Below, piece after piece: positions 24,300 through 32,756 of a DNA stretch of 64,000 bases. Below the pieces are notes generated by a model. The model was not told the origin of the DNA. It did no database searches and was given only the letters and a program-made list of their open reading frames with translations. The stretch spans positions 62,001-126,000 of the forward strand of contig JYOD01000050.1 in assembly GCA_000955785.1 (NCBI GenBank). Reading direction: 5' to 3'. This DNA comes from Burkholderiaceae bacterium 16 (lineage in GTDB: Bacteria > Pseudomonadota > Gammaproteobacteria > Burkholderiales > Burkholderiaceae). Every line of letters begins with the position of its first letter. The first letter of the stretch is position 1. Position numbers and translations under genes: made by a program.

Positions 24300-25886
24300 A
24301 TGCCTCAGCCTATCGCCCCGCAACTCGACGCGGCACAGCGTCATTTCGCTGAAGGCCGGCTAGACGCCGCCGCCCAAATCCTGCTGAAAGTCGTCGCCGC
24401 GGACCCCGCGCAGGGCGATGCCATCGAGGGGCTGGCCTACATCGCCGCCAGGCAGCAGAACCCTGCCCTCGCCGCCGAGTACTTTGACCGAGCCCTTGCT
24501 ATCCTCCCGGCAACCGCGGAACGTTGCCACACCGCCGGGCTTGTCAACCAGGCGGCCGGCAATCACCACCGCGCCGTCGAATTGCTGGAGCAGGGCATAG
24601 CGCTCGCACCTCGCCAACTGGTATTGCTGAACGCGGCAGCGATCTCGCTGTCGGCGCTCGGCGAACACGAGCGGGCGCTCGAGAGGCTGAAGCAAGCCGC
24701 AGCCCTCAACCCAGGAGCCTGGGAGATCCGCTACAACATGGGCCGCGCCCTGGGCCTGCTTGGCCGCCATGACGCCGAAATAGCGGAATATCGGCGCGTC
24801 ATCGAGATGAAGCCGGATTGCGTGGATGCCTATGTCAACCTGGGGGTTGCACTGCGCGACCTGCATTGCTTTGACGAAGCCATGCGCATGTATAAGAAGG
24901 CGGTGCAGCTAGACCCCAACAATGTTGGGGCGAGGACGAATCGCGCCCAAACCAATCTGCTGCTTGGACAGTTCGAACACGGCTGGCGGGAGTATGAGTG
25001 GCGCTGGCGAGACGGCGGCCAGCATCATGCCTTCGGCGAACGAATCTGGCTGGGGGAGGCGCCGCTTGCGGGCAAAACCCTGCTCATCCACAACGAACAG
25101 GGCTTCGGCGACACGCTGCAATTCGTGCGTTACATCCGTTTGCTGGAAGGTACGGGCGCCACGATCGTGCTACGTGTGCAAGATGCCCTGCGCACCCTGC
25201 TGGCCAAAACCCCGGGCGCGAGCAAAGTGATCGGGGAGGGCGACACTGTGCCCGACTTTGACTATCACTGTCCCTTGCTGAGCCTGCCACATGCGCTGCG
25301 AGCGATGACAGCCAGCATCCCCACGGAAACTCCGTACCTGCAGGCCGACCCGGCACTGCGGACGCATTGGCAAGCTTGGCTGGCGAAGCCGCCGGAATCC
25401 GGTGGGCCGACTAAGCGACCACGGATCGGGGTGGTATGGAGCGGCAGTACTTGGCACCTCAATGATCACAACCGCTCGACCCGATTGCAAGACTGGGCGC
25501 CAGTGTTTGACTGCGATGCCAGCTTCATCTCCCTGCAAAAAGAGATCCGGGACAGTGATTGCGATGCCATGCGAGACTTCGGCGCACTGCGCGATCCGGC
25601 GGCGCAACTGGGTTCGTTTTCCGATACGGCGGCGCTCATCGCCGAACTCGACCTGGTGATCAGCGTCGACACTGCGGTTGCCCATCTCGCCGGGGCGCTG
25701 GGAAAGCCGATCTGGATCTTGCTACCATTCACGCCTGACTGGCGCTGGCAACTGGACCGGGAGGACAGCCCATGGTATTCGAACGCAAGGCTCTTTCGGC
25801 AGACGGCCCGCGGTCAATGGCGGCCAGTGATGATGGCTGTTGGCGCCGCAGTACAGGCGTTCTGTGCCGCATTCGATGCGCATTGA
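24300..25886 (+). CDS. Tetratricopeptide-repeat glycosyltransferase-like protein
   Basis: A 528-residue protein. The N-terminal half (about 1-225) is a run of five to six TPR units, for example YAYVNLGVALRDLHCFDEA-type repeats followed by LDPNN. The C-terminal half (about 240-528) has a GT-B-like fold related to glycosyltransferase family 9 / O-GlcNAc transferase-type proteins: HNEQGFGDTLQFVRY, GVVWSGS near 378 and VISVDTAVAHLAGALGKP near 455-472. The acceptor could be a protein or a glycan; neither is shown. It stands alone after the tRNA terminator, with AGGGAG upstream. The reading frame is open further upstream, but only this start has a ribosome-binding site. Confidence 0.82.
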   Translation: MPQPIAPQLDAAQRHFAEGRLDAAAQILLKVVAADPAQGDAIEGLAYIAARQQNPALAAEYFDRALAILPATAERCHTAGLVNQAAGNHHRAVELLEQGIALAPRQLVLLNAAAISLSALGEHERALERLKQAAALNPGAWEIRYNMGRALGLLGRHDAEIAEYRRVIEMKPDCVDAYVNLGVALRDLHCFDEAMRMYKKAVQLDPNNVGARTNRAQTNLLLGQFEHGWREYEWRWRDGGQHHAFGERIWLGEAPLAGKTLLIHNEQGFGDTLQFVRYIRLLEGTGATIVLRVQDALRTLLAKTPGASKVIGEGDTVPDFDYHCPLLSLPHALRAMTASIPTETPYLQADPALRTHWQAWLAKPPESGGPTKRPRIGVVWSGSTWHLNDHNRSTRLQDWAPVFDCDASFISLQKEIRDSDCDAMRDFGALRDPAAQLGSFSDTAALIAELDLVISVDTAVAHLAGALGKPIWILLPFTPDWRWQLDREDSPWYSNARLFRQTARGQWRPVMMAVGAAVQAFCAAFDAH

Positions 25887-26012
25887 CGCCGGTGCCAATT
25901 TGTTTTTGGGGAGCTGTAGCATCCTCAATTTCGCGGCTGACAACCTGAAAGGGTGCCTCCGCGCCCATGCGCCTCGTCGGCCAACCGAAGCAGACCTAGA
26001 AGGAATGCCTCC

Positions 26013-26899
26013 GTGAACCGGAAACTTGCGCGCATGGCATGGATGGTCGCGATCGCATCTCTGACAGCTTGCGGTGGAGATGGCTCGTCTGCGGAATCAG
26101 ACGCTTCGGTCAGATCCGTGTCGGCGGTAAATGCGACAGCATCGACCATGTCACCCTTGGCGCAAACGCTGGCAGTCTCGCGCTGGATGCCGACGGCAGC
26201 GGACACCTGGCAATTGCAACTCACCGGTACGGTCAACACCAGCTATCCGGCACAAGTCTACGACATCGATCTCTTTGATACGCCGCAAGCAACCATCAAT
26301 GCGCTGAAAGCGCAGGGCAAGCGCGTAGTCTGCTATTTTTCCGCCGGCAGCTCAGAAAACTGGCGCCCGGATTTCAAGCAGTTTGCGGCGGCTGATATGG
26401 GCAAGGCCCTGTCGGGTTGGGCGGGAGAGCGCTGGCTGGATACGCGCTCGCCCAACGTGCGCAAGATCATGCAGGCGCGCATGGATCTGGCGAAGTCGAA
26501 GGGTTGCGATGGCGTGGACCCGGACAATGTTGACGGCTATACCAACAAGCCGGGTTTCCCGCTGACGGCGGCCACGCAACTGGACTACAACCGTTTTCTC
26601 GCAGCCGAGGCGCATGCGCGCGGGCTGGCCGTGGGCCTGAAGAACGATGTGGACCAGATCGCTCAACTGGCGGCGGATTTCGATTTCGCGGTGAACGAGC
26701 AGTGCTTCCAGTACAAGGAGTGCGCTACCTACACGCCTTCACGGCCCAGGGCAAGGCAGTGTTCAACGTGGAGTACGCCTCGAAGTACAAGGATGCGGCG
26801 ACGCGCGCAACGCTGTGTGCTTCGGCAAAGGCGGTGCATCTTCGCACGCTGGTGCTGCCGCTGAACCTGGATGACGCGTTCCGCTACGCTTGCGATTGA
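26013..26899 (+). pseudogene. GH114-like (endo-alpha-1,4-polygalactosaminidase family) lipoprotein, frameshifted
   Basis: A GTG start with AAGGAA upstream opens a lipoprotein signal (MNRKLARMAW..SLTACGG). The fold then matches GH114/TM1410-like proteins: VYDIDLFDTP, GKRVVCYFSAGSSENWRPD, GCDGVDPDNVDGY and GLAVGLKNDVDQ. The frame breaks after NEQCFQYKEC at about 26722: the conserved continuation LHAFTAQGKAVFNVEYASKY lies in the -1 frame and runs to 26899. A single missing base near 26720-26728 explains this; restored length is 295 residues. No slippery heptamer is visible, so it is either a recent pseudogene or a sequencing error. Polymer hydrolysis is inferred from family only. Confidence 0.75.
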
Positions 26900-27183
26900 G
26901 CGATTCGCAAGCCGGCAACTGCAAGCCTCCAGCGCCAGCTTTTCCGATGCGGGGTTCCCCGCGCCAGGCGCGGAACAGGCGATGGCATCGCACGCATCGC
27001 CTTTGTCCTACGCGCGGCTTCAGGCATGCCGACAGAAGTTGCGCCGCGTGCGTCCTATAGTGAAGGCGAAGGCGTCCTCCGGCTACCGGCGCCAGGCTGG
27101 GCCGGCCGCTTGCGTTCATCGCGCATTCGCACTCCGGCGTCGCATCCGCCCGGGACGAGGCGTGTCTTTCCGGTGAGTCGAAC

Positions 27184-28506
27184 ATGGTCATGCCGCGTCT
27201 ATCCATCCTGTCGCTGAGCGTGCTGATGGTGACCGGCCTGGCGGCGTGCGGCGAAACCGCAACCCTGCCAGTGTCAGCCGGCACCGGCTTCACGCCGCAG
27301 TTGCCGGCGCCGAACAAGACTATGCTGCCGACCGTGCACATCGCCCCTGCGAAGGGCTGGGCCGATGGCGCCAAGCCGGTGGCAGCGGACGGCCTGTCCG
27401 CCGTGGCGTTTGCCGACAAACTGGATCATCCCCGCTGGCTCTACGTGTTGCCCAATGGCGATGTGCTGGTTGCCGAGACCAACGCACCGCCAAAGCCCGA
27501 CGATGGCAAGGGCATCAGGGGCTGGGTAATGAAACAGGTGATGAAGCGCGCCGGTGCGGGGGGGCAGAGTGCCGATCGCATTACGCTGTTGCGCGACACC
27601 GATGGCGATGGCGTGGCCGATGCGCGCTCGGTTTTCCTCAAGGACCTGCATTCGCCTTTCGGCATGGTGCTGGTCGGCAATGATTTCTACGTGGCCGACA
27701 CCGATGCCGTGCTGCGCTTCCCCTACCAACCCGGACAGACCCGGATCACCGCACCCGGCGTGAAAGTGGTGGACCTGCCGGCTGGCCCGATCAACCATCA
27801 CTGGACCAAGAACATCATCGCCAGCCAGGACGGCGGCAAGCTGTATGTCACCGTCGGCTCGAACAGCAACGTCGGCGAGAACGGCATCGACAAGGAGGAG
27901 GGCCGCGCGGCCATCTGGGAAGTCGATCCAAAGACCGGAGCGCATCGCATCTTCGCCAGCGGCTTGCGCAATCCCAACGGCATGGCGTGGGAGCCCGCCA
28001 GCGGAGCGCTGTGGACCTCGGTCAACGAGCGCGACGAAATCGGCAGCGATCTGGTGCCTGATTACATTACCTCGGTGAGCGACGGGGCCTTTTACGGCTG
28101 GCCCTTTAGCTACTACGGCCAGCATGTGGACGAACGCGTGAAGCCGCAGCGGCCCGAAATGGTGGCCAAGGCCATCCCGCCCGATTACGCTGTCGGCACG
28201 CATACCGCCTCGCTTGGCCTCGCCTCGTCGCAAGGCAACTCGCTCACGGCTGCGTTCAGGGACGGCATGTTCGTCAGCCAGCATGGCTCGTGGAACCGCA
28301 AGCCGCACAGCGGCTACAAGGTGATCTTCGTGCCGTTTGCCAATGGCAGGCCGGCAGGTGCGCCTGTGGATGTGCTGACAGGCTTTCTCGACAAGGACGG
28401 CGACGCGCAAGGGCGGCCGGTAGGCGTAGCCATCGACAAGCGTGGGGCGCTGCTGGTTGCCGACGATGTCGGCAATGTGGTTTGGCGGGTGGCCGTGGCG
28501 AAGTAG
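27184..28506 (+). CDS. PQQ-type sorbosone/glucose dehydrogenase-like lipoprotein
   Basis: A 440-residue exported beta-propeller protein with a lipoprotein signal ending VTGLAAC (Cys at about 21). Segments LDHPRWLYVLPNGDVLVAETN, DRITLLRDTDGDGVAD, SPFGMVLVG, LYVTVGSNSNVGENG, GLRNPNGMAWEP and SQHGSWNRKP are typical of the L-sorbosone dehydrogenase (soluble aldose dehydrogenase) family, several members of which use PQQ. Likely periplasmic oxidation of a sugar or aldehyde; the substrate is unknown. ATG at 27190 is an equally possible start. The 284-base spacer before it (26900-27183) shows no gene. Confidence 0.85.
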   Translation: MVMPRLSILSLSVLMVTGLAACGETATLPVSAGTGFTPQLPAPNKTMLPTVHIAPAKGWADGAKPVAADGLSAVAFADKLDHPRWLYVLPNGDVLVAETNAPPKPDDGKGIRGWVMKQVMKRAGAGGQSADRITLLRDTDGDGVADARSVFLKDLHSPFGMVLVGNDFYVADTDAVLRFPYQPGQTRITAPGVKVVDLPAGPINHHWTKNIIASQDGGKLYVTVGSNSNVGENGIDKEEGRAAIWEVDPKTGAHRIFASGLRNPNGMAWEPASGALWTSVNERDEIGSDLVPDYITSVSDGAFYGWPFSYYGQHVDERVKPQRPEMVAKAIPPDYAVGTHTASLGLASSQGNSLTAAFRDGMFVSQHGSWNRKPHSGYKVIFVPFANGRPAGAPVDVLTGFLDKDGDAQGRPVGVAIDKRGALLVADDVGNVVWRVAVAK

Positions 28507-28541
28507 TACCGCCACGCACTGCGCATGTTGTGGCCCGACAC

Positions 28542-29081
28542 CTACTTGCTCACTCCCATCTGCCTGAGCAGGCCCAGGTCGTCCTCCAGATGCCAGTTCT
28601 CCACGATCTTGCCGTTTGCCACCCGGTACAGGTCGAAGGCCTGGAAGTCGATCTGCTGGCCCTGGCCCTTGCTGTCGCCGAACTGCCCGGTGAAGTGGCC
28701 GCGAAAGCGCAGGTGCACCGCGGCCCGGTCGCCGGCGATGACCACGTCTTCCATTTCCGCGCTGAGATCCGGTACCGCGGCGCGGAATCCCCTGGAGGCC
28801 TGCAACGGGCCGCGCAGGCCTTGCTCGCGGCCGGGCGGCAGCGTGCGGTCGCTGAAGTCCGGGGCGAGTGCGAGCGTGGCGTAGCGTTCGTCTCCGGTGT
28901 GCCAGAAGGTGGCGTAGCGGCGGGCGGCGAGAAGCGCGGATGGCTGGTCGGCGCCCTGGGCCAGGTGCTGCGGATGGACCAGTTCATCGCCGGCAGCGGT
29001 GGCGCTTTGCGATAGCGGCAACAGGGCGATACCTAGGGCGGCAACGAATGCGCGTACTGGCGTGAGGTTTGTGGTTTTCAT
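28542..29081 (-). CDS. Secreted SnoaL-like / ester cyclase family protein
   Basis: A 179-residue protein with a Sec signal peptide (cleavage near SATAA, about residue 30). The mature part is a single NTF2-like cone: ARRYATFWHTGDER, FRAAVPDLSAEMEDVVIAGDRAAVHLRFRGHFTG and DLYRVANGKIVENWHLEDD, as in the SnoaL-like polyketide cyclase / ester cyclase family. Export is unusual for this fold. It lies 42 bases downstream of the deacetylase gene on the same strand and is probably co-transcribed with it. Substrate unknown. Confidence 0.8.
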   Translation of the reverse strand: MKTTNLTPVRAFVAALGIALLPLSQSATAAGDELVHPQHLAQGADQPSALLAARRYATFWHTGDERYATLALAPDFSDRTLPPGREQGLRGPLQASRGFRAAVPDLSAEMEDVVIAGDRAAVHLRFRGHFTGQFGDSKGQGQQIDFQAFDLYRVANGKIVENWHLEDDLGLLRQMGVSK

Positions 29082-29123
29082 GTCGGCTTGTGCTCGTCTG
29101 TATGTTCGTGGTTTTGCCCTGGC

Positions 29124-30128
29124 TTATGCCGCCGGCACGTCGCTCGTGCCGAGCGCGAAGCGGGCGATGTCGTCCTTGCGCATGAAGGTCACGCTGGCAT
29201 GGCCCTGGGCGTAGCGGATAAACGCTTCGAGCGCCCGCACGCGTGCCGGGGAACCGGAGATGCGGTCGTGCGTGCTGATGGACATCATGCGGCGGCGGCA
29301 GGCGCCTTCCGCGTAGAGCACGTCGAACTCTGCCTTCAGTTCGCCGAGCATGTCTTCGGCCGTGGTCGATGGCGAGTCGAAACGCACGATGTCGTTGTTG
29401 CGCACGGTGTAGGGCACCACGGCGAACGGCTTGCCGCCTACCTGCAGCACGGATGGCTCGTCGCGGCTGAGGTCGTCGATGTGATAGAGGAAGCCGAGCG
29501 ACTGCAGGATCGGCAGCGTATTGGGCGAGCCGCGCATCCAGAAGGCGTTGAAGCCGAGGGGCCGCGTGCCGGTGGCGCGCCGGATGGTGTCGATGCTCTG
29601 CACGTAGCTGGCGCGTTCCGCTTCGGCACTCATGCTGTATTGCGGCTCCCAGGTCTGGCCATGGCCCGAGGCTTCGTGCCCGCGCGCGACGATTTCGCGC
29701 GCCAGTTCGGGATGGCGCTCGACTGCCTGACCCACCATATGCGAGGTCACCTTGATACCGGTGCGGTCCCACAGGTCCAGCAGACGCGGAATGCCTTCAC
29801 GCACGCCGTAGGTGTACCAGGACTGCAGCGGGTAGTCCGGGTACTTGGAGTCGAGCGGAGGGAAGGGGCCGCTGGCGCCGCGCTCGGGCTGGGCGCCGGC
29901 CTCGAACTGCATTGAGATGGAGATGACGAGTTGCGCGCCATCCGGCCAGAACCGGGTGCGGCCGGCGCGAGCTTGCGGGCGCGCCTGGCCGGGGTGCGCG
30001 GCGGCGCCGCCGGCTGTAGCCGCGGCCAGCGGCAGCGCAGCGGTGAGTACGGCTGCGCTGCCCAGGAAGTGGCGGCGCGGAATCCGCGGCGCGCGCGCCG
30101 TCGGTCTGGTGGGTTGGTTCGTGCTCAT
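29124..30128 (-). CDS. Tat-exported polysaccharide deacetylase family protein
   Basis: A 334-residue protein with a twin-arginine signal (IPRRHFLGSAAVLTAALPLA, residues 16-35). The NodB-like domain follows: SISMQFEAGAQ, GIKVTSHMVGQAVERHPEL, ARGHEASGHGQTWEP and STHDRISGSPARVRALEAFI. These match the PuuE/allantoinase-like branch of polysaccharide deacetylases rather than classical chitin deacetylases, so the substrate may be a small amide instead of a glycan. It precedes the SnoaL-like gene. The leader is AT-rich with a long inverted repeat at 30187-30218. Confidence 0.85.
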   Translation of the reverse strand: MSTNQPTRPTARAPRIPRRHFLGSAAVLTAALPLAAATAGGAAAHPGQARPQARAGRTRFWPDGAQLVISISMQFEAGAQPERGASGPFPPLDSKYPDYPLQSWYTYGVREGIPRLLDLWDRTGIKVTSHMVGQAVERHPELAREIVARGHEASGHGQTWEPQYSMSAEAERASYVQSIDTIRRATGTRPLGFNAFWMRGSPNTLPILQSLGFLYHIDDLSRDEPSVLQVGGKPFAVVPYTVRNNDIVRFDSPSTTAEDMLGELKAEFDVLYAEGACRRRMMSISTHDRISGSPARVRALEAFIRYAQGHASVTFMRKDDIARFALGTSDVPAA

Positions 30129-30186
30129 GTTCGGTTTCCTTGCCTTGCGGCGGTTGCATGAGTACGGACTTTATGGTTCAAACTGG

Positions 30187-30218
30187 AATTGATAAATATC
30201 CATTCTTAACTATCAATT
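30187..30218. promoter_or_regulatory. Inverted repeat in the AT-rich deacetylase promoter region
   Basis: AATTGATA (30187-30194) and TATCAATT (30211-30218) are a perfect 8-bp inverted repeat with a 16-base spacer, about 60 bases upstream of the deacetylase start. The 30170-30245 stretch is unusually AT-rich for this genome. Likely an operator; the cognate regulator is unknown. Confidence 0.45.
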
Positions 30219-30285
30219 TCAAACACAGTTTGTTAATTAGTGTGCCGCGCGAAACGATAAGAGTTGGCGGCACCAGGCACGCGCG

Positions 30286-31218
30286 TCAGATGGGTATGAG
30301 ATACCCGCTGCCGGCGGCGCCCCGGATCACCTTTCCCAGCGTTTCCATGAAAGCTGTGGCGGCGGGGCTATCCGGCCGGCCGCGGCGCCGGTGCAGTGCG
30401 GCCGTGCGGCTGAAGCCGGGATGCGCGACCGGCGCGTAGGCCAGCCCGGCGAAGCTGCCGCTGCGCTGTGTGCCGGCGATATGCAGCGCCAGCGGGCTGG
30501 CGATGGTGTACAGGCGGCCGCCGAGCACGGCGCGCAGCAAGGCTTCCACGCTGGGGCCTTCCAGCCGGGGCCGCAGCACGATGCCGGCGGCCTGCGTGGC
30601 CGCGTCGATCTGCCGGCGCATGGCGAAGCGCTCGGGCAGCAGCGCGAGGGGCAGCGTTCCCAGTAGCGCCAGGGTCACGGTTTCCTGTTCGCGTGGCAGC
30701 TTGTGTCCGGGTGCAATCAAGGCAAGCGTTTCCGAGAACAGCGGCACCTGTTCAATGCGTTTTGGCGCGTCCTTCGCGAACGCCAGGCCAAGATCGATCT
30801 GTCCGTCCAGCAGGGAACGGTCGACCTCGGCGGCGGCAAACTCGAACACCTGGATATCCAGCCCCGGATGCGCATCGACCAGCGCCTGCACGGCAGGCAT
30901 TACCAGCGCGGAAAGATAGGTATGGGTGGCGCCGATGCGCAGCGTGCCCTCCACCGCGCCGCGCTGAGAGGCCGCGGATACGATGACCCGTTCGAGCTGA
31001 TCGAGCACGGGTTCGAGCGCCAGCACCAGTTGCCTGCCCGCATCGGTCAGTTCCAGCTTGCGGCCCACGCGTCCGAACAGCGGCACCCCCAGGCTCTGCG
31101 CGAAGATGCGCAGGTGCTGTGACAAGGCCGGTTGCGTCAGGCCGAGCGAATCGGCCGCGGCGGTCACGCTGCCATGGCGGGCAACGGCCATGAAGCTGCG
31201 GACCAGGCGCAGGTCCAT
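30286..31218 (-). CDS. LysR family transcriptional regulator
   Basis: A 310-residue LysR-type regulator. The N-terminal winged helix MDLRLVRSFMAVARHGSVTAAADSLGLTQPALSQHL (first segment MDLRLVRSFMAVARHGSV) is at 1-40; the remainder is a periplasmic-binding-protein-like effector domain. The ATG at 31218 begins the conserved helix; an in-frame ATG at 31245 adds nine residues. It is divergent from a Bug-type solute-binding protein gene, which it probably controls in response to a carboxylic acid. Confidence 0.9.
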   Translation of the reverse strand: MDLRLVRSFMAVARHGSVTAAADSLGLTQPALSQHLRIFAQSLGVPLFGRVGRKLELTDAGRQLVLALEPVLDQLERVIVSAASQRGAVEGTLRIGATHTYLSALVMPAVQALVDAHPGLDIQVFEFAAAEVDRSLLDGQIDLGLAFAKDAPKRIEQVPLFSETLALIAPGHKLPREQETVTLALLGTLPLALLPERFAMRRQIDAATQAAGIVLRPRLEGPSVEALLRAVLGGRLYTIASPLALHIAGTQRSGSFAGLAYAPVAHPGFSRTAALHRRRGRPDSPAATAFMETLGKVIRGAAGSGYLIPI

Positions 31219-31254
31219 GGCTTCGGGCGTGGCCGTTGATCTCATAATCTGCCG

Positions 31255-31279
31255 TGATGAATTGAAAATCGATTCATCA
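31255..31279. promoter_or_regulatory. Probable LysR operator in the divergent promoter region
   Basis: TGATGAAT (31255-31262) and ATTCATCA (31272-31279) form a perfect 8-bp inverted repeat with a 9-base spacer, between the LysR start (31218) and the Bug gene start (31344). The position and T-N11-A-like dyad fit a LysR-type recognition site. Confidence 0.55.
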
Positions 31280-31343
31280 TTTTACAGAGCATGTCGTAAC
31301 TGCTGGAATGCACGCACAACATGGAAAACACCAGGAGACCCCC

Positions 31344-32357
31344 ATGTCATGCCATTCCAGCGCCGACCGGCGCAACCGCCGGCTGCCCGCCTTTTTGTCG
31401 CCCGTGCTCGCAGCCGCCGCGCTCTGCCTGACATTCGCGCCAGCGGCCAGCGCTGCCTATCCGGATCGCCCGATCCGCCTGGTGGTGCCGTATGCGCCCG
31501 GCGCCACCACCGACTCGCTCGCCCGCCTGATCGGGAAAGAACTGCAGGTCCGGCTGAAGCAATCGGTGGTGGTGGAGAACCGGCCCGGCGCGGGCGGCAC
31601 CATCGGCAGCGACTATGTCAGCAAGGCGCCGGCCGATGGCTATACCTTGCTGCTGAGCGCGGTCGGGCCGGTCTCGGTCGGCAAGGCGCTGTATCCCGCG
31701 CTGCCCTACGATCCAGCGAAGGACCTGGCCGGCGTCGGACTGATCGGCACGGTGCCGTTCATCCTGGTGGCGGGCACCCGCGGGCAGCGCTTCGATTCCG
31801 TGCCCGCGCTGGTGCGCGCGTCCGCCGCGGCGCCCGATACCATCGCCTACGGCTCGGCGGGCAACGGCACGCCCCAGCACATCATCGGGGCGATGTTCTC
31901 GCAGGCTACCGGCGCGCGCCTGCTGCATTCTCCCTACAAGGGGTCGGGCCCCGCCATCAACGATCTGCTGGGCGGGCAGATTGCGCTGATGTTCGACAGC
32001 CCCGTGCTGCTGCTGCCGCACATCAAGGCCGGCACGGTGGTGCCGCTGGCGCAGACTGGCGCACGACGCTCCGCCTTGCTGCCGGGTGTGCCCACCATGC
32101 GCGAGCAGGGCGTACGCGATTTCGACGCGGCGCCGTGGTATGGAATCATGGCGCCGGGCAAGCTGCCGGGCGATATCCTCAACCGGCTTAATCAGGAGTT
32201 GAATGCGGTGCTCGCCGACAAGCAGATGCAGGAACGCCTGCTGGCGCTTGGCGTGGAAGCCTGACCGCTCGATCGTGCCGGCTTCCGCCAGTTCCTGTCG
32301 CAGGCGCAGGCGAGCTGGACCCGCGCCGTGTCCTCCGCCTCGGTGAAACCGGACTGA
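31344..32357 (+). pseudogene. Bug/TctC-family solute-binding protein with an in-frame premature stop
   Basis: A tripartite-tricarboxylate-type binding protein: signal peptide ending PAASA-AYPDRPIRLVVPYAPG, then VVVENRPGAGGTIG, KAPADGYTLLL and GTPQHIIGAMF. AGGAG lies six bases before the ATG at 31344. The frame meets TGA at 32262 after LLALGVEA (306 residues), yet the same frame continues with PLDRAGFRQFLSQAQASW and ends VKPD at 32357, which is the normal Bug C-terminus and gives a normal total of 337 codons. One substitution created the stop. The shortened protein may be unstable. The next gene begins two bases after 32357. Confidence 0.75.
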
Positions 32358-32359
32358 TC

Positions 32360-32737
32360 ATGCCGCACCTGATTACCGAAACCACGCGGCAACTCGCGGA
32401 CAGGATCGACTTCGCGCATGTGTTCGCCGGCGTGCACCGCGAGCTCGCCGGTCATGGCTACGCGCAACTGGCGGATCTCAAGAGCCGCTTGCTGGTGGCG
32501 GAAGCGGCGCTGAGCGGCGACGACCCCGAAGCCGGCTTCGTCGTGACGCACCTCGTGATGACCAATGCGCGTCCGGAGCCGGCGCAGGCCGCCATGGCCG
32601 CGGTCGTGCTGGCGCATATGGCGGCAGCCGTCAGGCAGGCCGCTTTCGCCGGCAACGTGCAGGTGTGCGTGCTGCATCGCCTGGCGGTACAAGGGACGTA
32701 TCGGAAGTCAGTGGTGGTGAGCCCGGGCGCGGCTTGA
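32360..32737 (+). CDS. 5-carboxymethyl-2-hydroxymuconate isomerase-like tautomerase
   Basis: A 125-residue tautomerase-superfamily protein of the CHMI/HpaF type. It starts MPHLITE, with Pro2 exposed after Met removal as the expected catalytic base, and has the LKSRLLVAEAALSGD and GFVVTHLVMTNARP segments. HpaF acts in homoprotocatechuate degradation, but no other hpa gene is nearby, so the substrate is open. It is coupled to the intact reading frame of the preceding Bug gene by a two-base gap. Confidence 0.78.
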   Translation: MPHLITETTRQLADRIDFAHVFAGVHRELAGHGYAQLADLKSRLLVAEAALSGDDPEAGFVVTHLVMTNARPEPAQAAMAAVVLAHMAAAVRQAAFAGNVQVCVLHRLAVQGTYRKSVVVSPGAA

Positions 32738-32756
32738 GGCTTGAGAGGCGAGGGGG

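Noticed and set aside
26702..26740. Programmed -1 frameshift in the GH114-like gene
   Set aside because: No X-XXY-YYZ slippery sequence or strong downstream stem is visible at the break.
32262..32264. TGA read as selenocysteine in the Bug protein
   Set aside because: Bug proteins have no conserved redox Cys/Sec at this place, and I did not see an evident SECIS hairpin directly after the codon.
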